Shown: piece by piece, positions 33,117 through 43,442 of the stretch
How the letters are laid out: every line of letters begins with the position of its first letter
How positions within the stretch are numbered: position 1 is the stretch's first letter
Assembly: GCF_034427435.1 (NCBI RefSeq)
Contig: NZ_JAXQNP010000002.1
Coordinates: 1,922,001-1,986,000 of the forward strand
Direction of reading: 5' to 3'
DNA: 64,000 bases
Source of the DNA: Nitrospirillum sp034427435
Lineage (GTDB): Bacteria > Pseudomonadota > Alphaproteobacteria > Azospirillales > Azospirillaceae
Notes under the pieces: generated by a model
What the model was told of the DNA's origin: nothing
The model's database searches: none
Seen by the model: only the letters and a program-made list of their open reading frames with translations
Position numbers and translations under genes: made by a program

Positions 33117-34591
33117 ATGTTCGGAACGCGCCGTACTCTGGAGATGAAGGGAAAGCTGGTGGCCTTGGACAAGTCCCAGGCTGTCATCGAATTTGCCCTC
33201 GATGGCACCATCCTGGCAGCGAACGCGAACTTCCTGAAGGTCATGGGCTACACGTGGGGAGAGATCCAAGGCCGGCATCACAGCATGTTCGTCGAGCCAC
33301 AGTTCAAGGACAGCGCGGACTACGCCCGCTTCTGGGAAGCCCTGCGACGGGGCGAATTCCAGGCGGCGCAGTTCAAGCGCATCGGCAAAGGGGGAAGGAG
33401 GTCTGGATCGAGGCGACCTACAACCCGATTTGCGACGACAACGGCCGCCCGTTCAAGGTGGTGAAATTCGCCACGGATGTGACGGCGCAAAAGATGGATT
33501 ACGTCAACATGCGGGGTCAGGTCGAGGCGATCAACAGGTCGCAGGCCGTTATCGAGTTCTCGATGGACGGCACCATCCTGACGGCCAACAGCAACTTCCT
33601 CGGCGCCGTTGGCTACACCTTGGACGAGATCAAGGGCCGTCATCACAGCATGTTCGTGGAGCCCGCGATGCGGGATAGCGCCGAGTACCAGGCGTTCTGG
33701 CGGGACCTGCGGCGGGGCGAATATCGCGCGGCGCAGTTCAAGCGTATCGGCAAAGGGGGCAAGGAAATCTGGATCGAGGCGTCCTACAACCCGATCTTCG
33801 ACCTGAACGGCACGGCGTTCAAGGTGGTGAAGTACGCCACCGACATCACGGCCCAGGTCCAGATGATGGTCGACCTCAAGCAGTTGATCGACCAGAACTT
33901 TGGTGAAATCGATCAGGCCGTGGCCCAATCCAGCCACCAATCCGAGGATGCCGCCCACGCTGCGGGCGAAACATCGGGCGCCGTGCAGATGATGGCGTCC
34001 AGTGCCGAGGAATTGGCCGCCTCCATTCGTGAGATCGCGCAGAGCATGGCCCAGTCCCGGTCGGCCACGGACAGCACCGCCGAACTGGCCCAGCGCGCGG
34101 ACGCCGCCACCCAGCGCCTGGCGGAGGTCGCCAAGTCCATGGAGGGGGTCGTGGATGTGATCCGATCCATCGCGGGGCAGATCAATCTGTTGGCCTTGAA
34201 CGCCACCATTGAGGCGGCGCGGGCTGGCGATGCGGGCAAGGGGTTCGCGGTGGTGGCCACGGAGGTTAAGAATTTGGCCAACCAATCCGCGAGCGCCACT
34301 CAGAAAATTTCCGAGGAGATCGGGGGCATGCAGGCCGTCTCCGACGATGTCGTCAGCTCGTTGGAAGCCATTCGGCAATCCATCGGCGCGGTTCGGGAAT
34401 TCGTGGCCTCAACCGCCAGCGCGGTTGAGGAGCAGAGCGCCGTGACCCGCGACATGTCGTCGAATATGCAGAAGACGGCGGGTGCCGTTGAAACCGTGAC
34501 GCGCAGCCTCTCCAGCATATCGGCCGCCAACCAGCAGGTGGGCCAGGCCGTCGCCCGGACCAAGGAGGCCGCCAGGATTTTGGCCCGTTGA
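33117..34591 (+). pseudogene. Soluble double-PAS chemoreceptor, broken by a one-base frameshift
   Basis: Methyl-accepting chemotaxis-type protein of about 491 residues once the frame is restored. ATG 33117 follows AAGGAGA. Two tandem PAS-PAC units (about 15-125 and 137-247) are close copies of each other, sharing DGTIL-AN-NFL, GRHHSMFVEP and QFKRIGKGGKE. A cytoplasmic signalling domain follows, with the hairpin tip near INLLALNATIEAARAGDAGKGFAVVA-like sequence. There is no transmembrane helix or HAMP domain, so the receptor would be cytoplasmic, like BdlA. At 33390-33394 a G5 run should be G6 (GGC AAA GGG GGG AAG GAG), judged from the second PAS copy. This may be a sequencing error or a real inactivation. 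Confidence 0.88.
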
Positions 34592-34622
34592 GCCCCACCT
34601 TTATTCTACCCTCATAAAAGAA

Positions 34623-34652
34623 GGGCCGGTGCATGCGACACCGGCCCTTTTT
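34623..34652. terminator. Rho-independent terminator between chemoreceptor and flgH
   Basis: GGGCCGGTG and CACCGGCCC form a 9-bp perfect stem around CATGCGA, followed by TTTTT on the plus strand. On the minus strand the stem is followed by TTCTTTTA, so it can serve both convergent genes. Confidence 0.85.
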
Positions 34653-34826
34653 AGTTTGTTCGAGGTCAATAAAGGTCCACAGAGGCCCCGTGGACAGAGG
34701 GGACTAACAGGCGAAAATGGAAAGGAAAGCCGGCAAGGCCGGCGGCGGGACATGATCTGGTGTGAAGGGGAAACCCGGCGGCGGGGGCACCGCCGGATCG
34801 CTGGATATCGATGAGGTGAAGCCCGA

Positions 34827-35582
34827 TCAGAAGGGCAGCAGCACATCCAGCAGCTGTTGGCCGTAGCGTTCCTGCTGCACGTCGGTGATCTGGCCGCGGC
34901 CGCCGTAGGAGATGCGGGCCTCTGCGATCTTCTCGTAGGAAATGGCGTTGGTGTTGTCGATGTCCTCGGGGCGGATGATGCCCTGGATGGTCAGTTCGCG
35001 CAGCTCGTAGTTCACGCGCACTTCCTGCTTGCCCTGAATGACCAGGTTGCCGTTGGGCAGCACTTGGGTGATCAGGGCGGCGATCTTCAGGTCGATCTGC
35101 TCGGAACGGGCGACGGTGCCCTTGCCGTCCGATGCCTTGGCGCTGGTGGTCGACACCAGGCTGGAGGCAGAGGTGGCGGAGTTCAGCACCTTGGGGATCT
35201 GGGCCTCCAGGCCAAAGAAGTTGGGCATGCCCATGCTGTCGGAATTGGCGCGCGACCGCTTGGTCTCATCCGACACGTTGGCGCTGTCGTTGATGGAGAT
35301 CGAGATGGTCAGGATGTCGCCGGTCTGGCTGGCGCGCTGGTCCTTGAAGAAGGCGCGGGCGCCCGGGCGCCACAGCGAGTTGGCCTGACGCTCCAGCACC
35401 GGCGGGGTGGGCATGGGCATGCGCACCGGCTGATAGCCTTTCTGCGCCGTCGGGTCGGACAGGTTGCTCATGTCCGGCGCCTTGCCGATGTTGTTGATGC
35501 GGTCGACGGCGCCGCAGCCGCTGAGCGCCACGGTGGCGACGGTGGCGATGAGGAGAGCGCGGATGGTGGAAGGCACAGGCAT
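34827..35582 (-). CDS. flgH: Flagellar L-ring lipoprotein FlgH
   Basis: Outer-membrane ring subunit of the basal body, 251 residues. The lipobox VALSGCG places the lipidated Cys at residue 23. The mature protein shows the family features SLWRPGARAFFKDQRASQTGDILTI-like sequence, a central ETKRSRANSDSMG segment and the C-terminal NTNAISYEKIAEARISYGGRG motif. ATG 35582 is preceded by GAGGAGAG; the frame is open upstream to 35975 but that part is a shadow of flgA. It is the last gene of flgF-flgG-flgA-flgH. Confidence 0.95.
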   Translation of the reverse strand: MPVPSTIRALLIATVATVALSGCGAVDRINNIGKAPDMSNLSDPTAQKGYQPVRMPMPTPPVLERQANSLWRPGARAFFKDQRASQTGDILTISISINDSANVSDETKRSRANSDSMGMPNFFGLEAQIPKVLNSATSASSLVSTTSAKASDGKGTVARSEQIDLKIAALITQVLPNGNLVIQGKQEVRVNYELRELTIQGIIRPEDIDNTNAISYEKIAEARISYGGRGQITDVQQERYGQQLLDVLLPF

Positions 35583-35593
35583 GATGTCTCTCC

Positions 35594-36583
35594 TCAATTC
35601 AGGGCGGTACGGGTGGTGCGGGCGGCGGCGATAGGGGCCTGACCAACGGGGGCTTGAGCCGCCGGCTGCACCATGACCAGGTTGGGGCCGGCGACGCGGG
35701 CATCGATGGTCCGGTTGCTGGCGGTGTTGGTGACGCGGATGATCTCGTTGATGCCCCCTTCGGTCTGGGCGCGGCCCTGGACCGTCAGGATCATGTTGCC
35801 CGACTGCAGCATCATGGTGACCAGGGCGCCGCGGGTGACCACCACCGGCGCCCGCACCTCGTCGGTGCGCACCGGCTGGTAGGGGCTGGCGCCGTGGCGT
35901 ACCGTCAGGCCGATCAGGTCGCGGGCCTCGGTGACCACGTCGCCGCTGATGCGGGTACGGGGGATCTTGGTCCATTCCACGTCGCTGGCGGCGATGGTTT
36001 CGCCCGGGGCGACGCGGCGGTTCAGCACCGGCAGGGTGACCATGACGGCGACCCGGGCGCCGAAGCTCTGGCGGATGACCGGCTCGCCCGTGGCGGGAAT
36101 GACCAGGTCGCCGGTGGCGCGGCCGCGGGCGGCGTCATAGTTCACATTGGTGAAGCCGATGCTGCTGTCGCTGTTGGCCGGCAGGCGCAGGACGGTACCG
36201 GGATTGTCCAGCTGCACCTCCATGCCGGCCGGTGCGCCGGCATCGGCCAGGGCCTTGGTGAAGGCCGCCTGGATCTGGTCGGCGGTCACGTCCACCGAGG
36301 GCCGGCTGACGATCACGCGCTCATTGCCGGCGGGCTTCCAATCGACGCCGTTGGCGGCGGCGATGCGCTCCAGCACCGAGGCGTCGTAGGTGATGCGGTG
36401 GCCGGGGGCGGGGGCCTGGCCGATGACGATGGTGGCCTGGTTGGGGCCCAGCGCGTCGAACAGGTCGCCCAGGTGGATGGTGTCGGCGTTGACGTCCACA
36501 TCGCCATGCAGGTCGGCGGCCGTGGCGGCGCCGGCGCTGAAGAGGATGCTGGTGCCCAGCAGGATGGTGGCCAAGGCTTTCAT
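35594..36583 (-). CDS. flgA: P-ring assembly chaperone FlgA
   Basis: Periplasmic chaperone for FlgI polymerisation, 329 residues. A signal peptide (1-23, ending AATAAD) is followed by an N-terminal region with NADTIHLGDLFD. Then comes the SAF/ChapFlgA domain with VLNRRVAPGETIAASDVEW, DLIGLTVRHGASPYQPVRTDEV and VTMMLQSGNMILTVQGRA. The protein is longer than enteric FlgA (about 220), as is usual in alphaproteobacteria. It lies 11 bp upstream of flgH and 25 bp downstream of flgG. Confidence 0.93.
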   Translation of the reverse strand: MKALATILLGTSILFSAGAATAADLHGDVDVNADTIHLGDLFDALGPNQATIVIGQAPAPGHRITYDASVLERIAAANGVDWKPAGNERVIVSRPSVDVTADQIQAAFTKALADAGAPAGMEVQLDNPGTVLRLPANSDSSIGFTNVNYDAARGRATGDLVIPATGEPVIRQSFGARVAVMVTLPVLNRRVAPGETIAASDVEWTKIPRTRISGDVVTEARDLIGLTVRHGASPYQPVRTDEVRAPVVVTRGALVTMMLQSGNMILTVQGRAQTEGGINEIIRVTNTASNRTIDARVAGPNLVMVQPAAQAPVGQAPIAAARTTRTALN

Positions 36584-36608
36584 GACTGTTCTCCGCTATC
36601 CGCCGTCA

Positions 36609-37394
36609 TCACTTCATGTTGGTGATGGACTGCAGCATCTGGTCCGTCGTGGTGACGACGCGCGAGTTCATCTCGTAGGCGCGCTGGGCCTGGATCAGGT
36701 TGGTGATCTCGGTCACGACGTTGACGTTCGAGGTTTCCAGCGCGTTCTGGGTGATGCGGCCGAAGCCGGTGGAGCCGGGCACGGCGGTGGCGGGCTGTCC
36801 CGATGCCGGGGTTTCCAGCAGCAGGTTGTCGCCGATGGCCTCCAGGCCCGCCGCGTTGGGGAAGTTGGCCAGGGTCAACTGGCCGACGATGGCCGGGTTC
36901 ACCTGGCCGTCGATCTTGGCCTGCACCTGGCCCGAGGCGTCGACGGTGATGTCCACCGCGTTCTGCGGGATGGTCAGTCCGGGGTTCAGCAGATAGCCGT
37001 CAGAGGTGACGACCTGGCTGTTGGCGTTCAGCTGGAAGGAACCGGCGCGGGTGTAGGCGATCTGGCCATTGGGCAGCGTCACCTGGAAGAAGCCGTTGCC
37101 GTTGATGGCCAGGTCCAGGCTGTTGCCGGTGGTGTTGATGTTGCCCTGCTCGTTGATGCGGTAGACGGCGGCCGTCTTCACGCCGGCGCCGATCTGGATG
37201 CCGGTGGGGACGATGGTGCCGGCGTCGGACGAGTTGGAGCCGACGCGGCGCATGTTCTGGTAGAGCAGGTCCTGGAACTCGGCGCGCTGGCGCTTGAACC
37301 CGGTCGTCGTCATGTTCGCGATGTTGTTCGAGATGACTTCGACGTTGGTCTGCTGGGCCTGCATGCCCGTGGCGGCGATGGAGAGGCTGCGCAT
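36609..37394 (-). CDS. flgG: Flagellar distal-rod protein FlgG
   Basis: Builds the distal rod of the flagellum. The 261 residues start MRSLSIAATGMQAQQTNVEV, with the family N-terminal NNIANMTTTGFKRQRAEFQDLLYQ motif. The centre has SLDLAINGNGFFQV, and the C-terminus has ETSNVNVVTEITNLIQAQRAYEMNSR, needed for helical packing. GGAG precedes ATG 37394. It is the second gene of the flgF operon. Confidence 0.96.
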   Translation of the reverse strand: MRSLSIAATGMQAQQTNVEVISNNIANMTTTGFKRQRAEFQDLLYQNMRRVGSNSSDAGTIVPTGIQIGAGVKTAAVYRINEQGNINTTGNSLDLAINGNGFFQVTLPNGQIAYTRAGSFQLNANSQVVTSDGYLLNPGLTIPQNAVDITVDASGQVQAKIDGQVNPAIVGQLTLANFPNAAGLEAIGDNLLLETPASGQPATAVPGSTGFGRITQNALETSNVNVVTEITNLIQAQRAYEMNSRVVTTTDQMLQSITNMK

Positions 37395-37431
37395 GATCTG
37401 TGTCTCCTAATTCTTCGACGGCACGGGTGCG

Positions 37432-38151
<720 letters not shown>

Positions 38152-38209
38152 TTTCGCCTCGAACGCTGCTTCCGGTCGATGCCGGCCGCTTGTTAGTCGC
38201 CTCCCCATA

Positions 38210-38225
38210 TGCAGGGGGTGTGCCA
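38210..38225 (-). promoter_or_regulatory. Sigma-54 promoter for flgF-flgG-flgA-flgH
   Basis: Minus-strand TGGCACA-CCCC-CTGCA keeps GG and GC ten bases apart, with one change in the -12 element (CTGC for TTGC). It lies upstream of flgF at normal distance. Confidence 0.75.
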
Positions 38226-38370
38226 ACATTCGAGATGTAGGAAAATCAATGGCTTGACTGGATGGCGGGTAGGCAGGACCGGCAGGGAGGGGGTGGTGCG
38301 GCAGTTTCTGCCGAACCTTGCCTTCCTCGACCGTCCCGGGCGGCCGATTTTACCCCGTCCCCAAAAGCAG

Positions 38371-38400
38371 ACCGCCCGCCCCCTAAGGGGGGCGGGCGGT
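38371..38400 (-). terminator. Strong hairpin terminator after the cyclophilin gene
   Basis: ACCGCCCGCCCC and GGGGCGGGCGGT form a 12-bp stem. On the minus strand it is followed by CTGCTTTTGG, so it most likely ends the cyclophilin transcript. Confidence 0.7.
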
Positions 38401-38432
38401 CGAACCTTGAACCGGGATGCGGACCGTTGGGG

Positions 38433-38909
38433 TCAGGCGGCGTCGGCCGCGACCTGCATCTTCACGATCCGGTCGGGGGCGGTGACGCTGCCGTTGTTAG
38501 TGCGGCTGCCCTTCTTCAGGGCGTCGACGAATTCCATGCCCTCGGTGACCTTGCCCCAGACGGTGTACTGGCGGTCCAGGAAGGTGGCGTCGTCGAAGCA
38601 GATGAAGAACTGGCTGTCGGCGCTGTCCGGGTTCATGGCGCGGGCCATGGAGCAGACGCCGCGCACATGCGGCTCGGCCGAGAATTCCGCCTTCAGCTTC
38701 TTGCCGGAACCGCCGGTGCCATCGCCGGTGGGGCAGCCGCCCTGGGCCATGAAGCCCTCGATGACGCGGTGAAAGCTCAGGCCGTCGTAGAAGCCGTCGC
38801 GGGCCAGTTCCTTGATGCGGGCGACGTGGTTGGGGGCCAGGTCGGGGCGGAGCGCGATGACGACGCGGCCGGCCGGCAGGTCGAGATACAGGGTGTTCTC
38901 AAGATCCAT
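38433..38909 (-). CDS. ppiB: Cyclophilin-type peptidyl-prolyl isomerase
   Basis: Cytoplasmic prolyl isomerase of 158 residues, with no signal peptide from ATG 38909. The cyclophilin core shows FYDGLSFHRVIEGFMAQGGCPTGDGTGG (split here: catalytic FHRVI and QGGCP-GDGTG), SMARAMNPDSADSQFFI (active-site SQFFI) and VWGKVTEGMEFVDAL. The longer frame to 39197 is not needed: the extra part is rich in Arg and Pro. Two hairpin-bounded gaps isolate it from neighbours, so it appears monocistronic. Confidence 0.9.
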   Translation of the reverse strand: MDLENTLYLDLPAGRVVIALRPDLAPNHVARIKELARDGFYDGLSFHRVIEGFMAQGGCPTGDGTGGSGKKLKAEFSAEPHVRGVCSMARAMNPDSADSQFFICFDDATFLDRQYTVWGKVTEGMEFVDALKKGSRTNNGSVTAPDRIVKMQVAADAA

Positions 38910-39245
38910 TTTGGGAAGCTCGTTTTTGTGGTGGGCGCGTCCGTATCCGGCTTTGCCGGTCGCCGGACCATAGCGCCCCCGCTCGCTTATTTGAACCGCC
39001 CTTGTGGCGGAGCCGCCCCCTGCCTGCGACAAGCCCCGTCCCAAGGCACCTTTTCTCCCGTGGCGGCTTGAAACGGCGGAGCGGCGGCAAGGGCCTTGCA
39101 TAGGGGGTGGTTCGGCACCGCGCGACGGTCGGTTCATGCCGGGTGCAGGGGGCTGCGCCCCGGCTTGCCGTCCGTCGCCTGTCTTGCCACTCTCCACCAG
39201 GGCTCCGGGGGACCACCGGGGCCGGGAAGGGATCGGTACGCCCTC
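38910..39245. other. Divergent intergenic region, nothing distinct
   Basis: About 336 bp between the cyclophilin and YdbH-like genes. It is GC-rich throughout. No clear promoter, repeat or gene was seen. Confidence 0.4.
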
Positions 39246-41818
39246 ATGTCCATGCCACCTTTACGGCCGCCGGCCGGGATGCGGCCGCCCGACGTCCGGG
39301 CTTCCAAGCCGCCGAGACGCACGTCGCCGGGCTTGCGGTGGCCGCCATCGCTGGGCGGCCGGCTGCCGCCTTGGCGCAAGCGGTGGCTGTGGGCGCTGCC
39401 GCTGATCGGCGTCGTCATCGGCGGGGCCATTCTGGCCGGTCGGCTGTTTTTGCCGGCAACGGCGGAGCGGCGGTTGGCGGCGGCCTTGGTCGAGGTCGGC
39501 TTTCCCCAGGCGCAGGTCACGGTGCGGCATGCCGGCTGGGGTTGGCTGGAGGCGGGCGTGCGCCTGCAACCCGGGCTGGAGGCGGACACCGCGCTGGTGA
39601 CCTTCACGGGCCTGCTACCCTGGGGTACGCCCGCGCGCTTGGCCCTGACGGGTGTCAGCGTGGATGCCGGACTGGTCGATGGCCAAGCTCTGGGCCGGCT
39701 GATGGACATGCCCATCGACCATGTCGAAATCGGCGCGGCCCAGGTGGTTCATGGCGATTGGTCCGTGCCGCTGGCGCTGAACGCCACCCTGGATCGGCAA
39801 GGAGGGGAGAGCGCCCCGGCCGGCTGGCAAGGTCAGGCGGTGCTGGAACCGGGGGACGGATGGCCGGCGTTCGCCCTGACCCTGCGCCTGTCCAAGACGC
39901 AGAATGGACCCGCGCTGACGGTGGACCCGGCGCCGGGGGCCGGACCGCAATTATCCGGCACCTTGGCGACCTCTGCCAACACGACGACCAAGGCCGACCT
40001 GACGGTGAAGGGCCTGCGGGTTCGCGACTGGCCCGGCCCGCTGGCTGGCCACCTGACGGGCCAGGTGGTGGGGTGGGGCGACAGCGCCCGCTGGACGATC
40101 AGCGCCACCGTCGACACGCCTGACGCCCATCTGGCGCTGGACGGCACCCGCCCGTGGGTGGGGGATTCACGCCCCGGGGGCTTGCCCGCCGCCCCGTGGG
40201 GCCTGGTGCTCAAGGCCCGGGGGGCTGGAAGCTGGGGCGGTGAGGGGCGGCTGACGCTGACCGGAACCGCCGAGACTGGAAACGGCGAGGGGCGCACGCT
40301 GGCCCTGGCCCTGTCGGCGGAGGGGGTGACGGCGCCGCAACTGCCCCTGATGGCATCCTTCCTGAGCCTCACCGCGACCGCGACCCCCCAGGGGGACGGG
40401 GCCTGGACGCTGGCCCTGACCGGCCCGGCGCAGGCCGGCGGGCGCTTGCGGGACGGACAGGGTACGCCCGTCAGCCTGGGCTGGGACCCTGGCGCTGATG
40501 GCCATCTGGCGGTGACATGGCGGGGTGGGCTGGGCAAGGAGCGGCGCGGCCATGCCGACATGCAGGGCGCGGTGGTGGGACGGCTGGGGCCGGCCAGCGC
40601 CCCCTGGTCGCCGGCGGCACCACGGACCTGCGCGCCGTCGCCGACTGGGACTCCGGTGGCCTGAACACCCTGGAGGCCACGGCCGCATCGCTGGCGGCGC
40701 CGGTGTTGCTCGACGCCCATCTGGACGGCGCGCACCTGTCCGCCGGCTTTGATCGCACCCATCGGGGCAGTCCCTGGCAGGTCACCCTGGAGGGGGGCCG
40801 CGTGCAGGGGACCGTGCTGCCGCCCCTGGCGCTGGCGGTCACGCTGTCGGGCGATCCCGGCGGCACGCTGTCGCTGGCCGGCCAGGCCCGGGGGCTGGGC
40901 ACGCCGCTGGTCCTGGGGCTGAGCGGCCACTGGACGGCGGCGGATCAGCGGGGGGAGGCGGCGGCGGTGCTGGAACCGCTGGTCCTGTCGGCCGTGCCGG
41001 ATCTGACCCAGTTGCTGCCGGGCGCCGGCCTGGCGGCACCCATGAGTGGGCAGGGCACGGTTGCCGGCGGCGCCCGGCTGTCCTGGGATCAGGGGCGCCT
41101 GACCGGCTCGGGCGAGCTGCGGGCCGACGGGGTCAGCCTGGCCGGGCCGCGTCTGTTCATCGATGGCCTTGAAGGCCATGTGACCCTGGACGGCCTGTTC
41201 CCGCTGCATAGCCCGCCGGCGCAGCGCCTCAAGGCCAAGGCGATCGGCGCCGCGCTGGCGATGGGCGATGTCGGGGTGGAGTTTCAATTGGCCGATGGCC
41301 GGATGCAACTGCAGGGCGGCGATTTGGCCTGGGCCGGTGGCCATGTCCACCTGGCCCCCGACGATGGCGGGGGATTCAGCGCCACCGTCAGCGGGGTGGA
41401 CCTTGCCCAGGTGCTGCCGGGCTGGTCGGCGGCGGGCTACACCCTGCAGGGCACCCTGGGCGGACGCCTGCTGGGGCGCTTTGACGGCCTGACGCCGGTG
41501 CTGACCTATGGCGGGCTGGAGGCGGACGGGCCGGGCCACATCGGTTACACCGACATGTCCGGCGGCGCGGCCGGGATTCCCGTGGTCCTGAACCCGGACC
41601 ACAATGGCAAGGTCGCCCTGGTTACCCGGGCATTGGCCGACTACGCCTACCAGGCCCTGACGGTGCAACCGACGGGACCCATCCTGACCGATCCGCGGGC
41701 GCGCCTGCTGCTCCGCGGCGTGAACCCGGAGTTCTACGGCGGCTATCCGGTCGACCTGGACCTGGAACTGGATGCCGGCGACCTGTCCGCCGTCGGCGCC
41801 CAGTACCGGAGACGGTAA
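39246..41818 (+). pseudogene. YdbH/AsmA-like envelope protein, broken by a one-base frameshift
   Basis: Predicted inner-membrane-anchored periplasmic protein of about 857 residues once repaired. A proline/arginine-rich N-terminus is followed by a membrane helix at about 48-66 (LPLIGVVIGGAILAGRLF) and then a long run of Gly/Leu/Thr-rich beta strands. The C-terminal region (about 640-857) has LADGRMQLQGGDLAWAGG and ends with PEFYGGYPVDLDLELDAGDL, resembling the YdbH/TamB/AsmA group that bridges the periplasm for phospholipid transport. The frame shifts at a C5 run (40600-40604): with one more C the reading continues into the downstream frame. ATG 39246 is the best start. Confidence 0.75.
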
Positions 41819-41827
41819 AGGGGCGGA

Positions 41828-42592
41828 TCAGGGGAAGGGGCAGTGATCGCCGACGACGTCGACGAAGGAGCGTGAGCCGGGGCTGATCTTGAAGCGGTAT
41901 TCGGTGTCGTCGATGATCACCGAATGCTGCAGCGGCAGCATGCCCGTCGTCTGGGTTTCCTTGCCGTTCTTGTCCGTGAACTTCAAGGTCACGGGCTTGG
42001 CCGGGTCGAACCAGGATTGCGGCGCCCCGTCGGGGCTGCGCGAGGTGGCGCCTTCGCCCGAGACGGTGATGGCGCCATCGGCGAAGCCGGCCGAGGTGTT
42101 GGGCCCCTTGTACAAGGAGGTCGACAGCACGAAGCGCTTGGTTTCCGCCTTGCCGCAAGACCGCGGCGTGCCCGTCTGCTCGATGATCAGGGCCAGGCGG
42201 CCGGCGTCCACGCCCTCCACCATCTTCTTGGCCAGCAGGTCCTTCAGCCGGCCCAGGTCACCGGTCGGCACGTCGCGGTCATAGCGCACCTGCAGCTCGC
42301 TCACCCGCACTTCCGCCGTTTGCAGGGCCGCCTGCAACTGGGCGACCTTGCGCTCGGTCTCCTCTTTGGAGGCCTGCGCCTGGTTCAACTGCGTTTGAAG
42401 GTTCTGCTCCCGCCGGATCAGTTGTTCCTGGCCCACCTCGTAACTGAAGGCGCAGGCCACGCCGACAACGCCGGCCAGCAGCAGGAACTTGCCCAGCCGC
42501 CCCCAGAAACGGCGGCGGGCCCGGCGGCTGTAATCATAGAGGCCATAACTCATGGTGGCGCCAACACCCAGCAGATAGGTCAGGGAGAACAA
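41828..42592 (-). CDS. Unknown membrane protein with coiled coil
   Basis: Predicted 254-residue protein. A hydrophobic N-terminus (1-16), a basic loop (YSRRARRRFWGRLGK) and a second hydrophobic helix at about 35-52 are followed by a Gln/Glu-rich coiled coil (about 53-105) and then a beta-rich domain (about 130-254) with two cysteines (SCGK and DHCPF) that could pair in the periplasm. No family is recognised. It is convergent with the YdbH-like gene, ten bases apart, so a functional link is possible only by position. Confidence 0.65.
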   Translation of the reverse strand: MFSLTYLLGVGATMSYGLYDYSRRARRRFWGRLGKFLLLAGVVGVACAFSYEVGQEQLIRREQNLQTQLNQAQASKEETERKVAQLQAALQTAEVRVSELQVRYDRDVPTGDLGRLKDLLAKKMVEGVDAGRLALIIEQTGTPRSCGKAETKRFVLSTSLYKGPNTSAGFADGAITVSGEGATSRSPDGAPQSWFDPAKPVTLKFTDKNGKETQTTGMLPLQHSVIIDDTEYRFKISPGSRSFVDVVGDHCPFP

Positions 42593-42603
42593 GGAATTAG
42601 GAA

Positions 42604-42628
42604 GCCCGGGAAACGATGTCTCCCGGGC
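42604..42628 (-). terminator. Hairpin downstream of the glutathione peroxidase gene
   Basis: GCCCGGGA and TCCCGGGC surround a 9-base loop. On the minus strand it is followed by TTCCTAATTCC, a poor T-run, so the assignment as terminator is tentative. Confidence 0.4.
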
Positions 42629-42732
42629 CTGACCCTAGCGGGGCCGCCCCGCAAACTCAAGCGGCTGTCGGCCTTATACCGTCGGCGGCGGCCATCGCCG
42701 CCGACACCAACCCTGACGGAATGGATTGGATA

Positions 42733-43350
42733 TCAGCCGTTATGGGGCAGCGCCGCGTTGATGGCGGCCTTCAATTCCGGCGATTCCGGCTCCACCCGGC
42801 TGGGGAAGGCGGCGATCAGAGCACCCTCGGGGCTGATCAGGTACTTGTGGAAGTTCCACTTCGGCGCCCCCTTGGCGGCGCTGACCCATTTGTAGAAGGG
42901 GTGGGCCTTGTCGCCGGTCACCACTTCCTTTTCCGTCATGGGGAAGTCGATGGCGAAGGTGGATTCGCAGAAGTGTTTGATTTCCTTGTTGCTGCCCGGC
43001 TCCTGGTCCAGGAAGTCGTTGGCCGGCACGCCCAGCACCACCAGGCCCTTGTCCTTGTAGGCGGTGTAGAGCGCCTCCAGTCCCTTGTACTGCGGGGTGA
43101 AGCCGCAGAGCGAGGCGGTGTTCACCACCAGGATGGCCTTGCCCTTGAATTGGCTGAGGGGCAGCGGCTCGCCGTCGATGGAGGTGAACTTGTAATCATA
43201 GGCGGACCCGGCGGCCGAACTGGGCAGGGCGGCGGCGGCGGCGCCCCGTTGGGCGGTGACCAGGCCGGTGGCGGCCATGCCGGCGAGGGCCAGGGCGGCG
43301 ATGGCCAGGCCCCGGATGAGGGAACGGCGGTTGGGCGGGGAAGCGGGCAT
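42733..43350 (-). CDS. Exported glutathione peroxidase family protein
   Basis: Thiol peroxidase of the glutathione peroxidase fold, 205 residues. The N-terminus NRRSLIRGL followed by a hydrophobic stretch is a twin-arginine (Tat) signal, so the enzyme is expected to act folded in the periplasm. The catalytic Cys82 lies in NTASLCGFTPQ, with the DQEPGSN motif and KWNFHKYLI (catalytic Trp) downstream. The usual Gln in the F-x-x-NQF motif is replaced (VPANDF), which may affect activity. A Tat-exported member is less common than the cytoplasmic form. It is 92 bp downstream of lptD on the same strand. Confidence 0.9.
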   Translation of the reverse strand: MPASPPNRRSLIRGLAIAALALAGMAATGLVTAQRGAAAAALPSSAAGSAYDYKFTSIDGEPLPLSQFKGKAILVVNTASLCGFTPQYKGLEALYTAYKDKGLVVLGVPANDFLDQEPGSNKEIKHFCESTFAIDFPMTEKEVVTGDKAHPFYKWVSAAKGAPKWNFHKYLISPEGALIAAFPSRVEPESPELKAAINAALPHNG

Positions 43351-43442
43351 CGGTTCTCTCCCTCGGGGTGGGCGGGCCCTGTCGGGAGCCCGCCGGATCG
43401 CGATACGGAACTACGGGCCCGATGCCCGCCGACGCCGATGCG

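Noticed and set aside
34827..35975. Extended 382-codon flgH frame
   Set aside because: The first 131 codons are a shadow of flgA; ATG 35582 has a ribosome-binding site and signal peptide directly after it.
39833..41668. 611-codon frame on the minus strand across the YdbH-like gene
   Set aside because: Shadow with Gln/Arg/Pro-rich translation; the plus strand has an anchor helix and family-like C-terminus.
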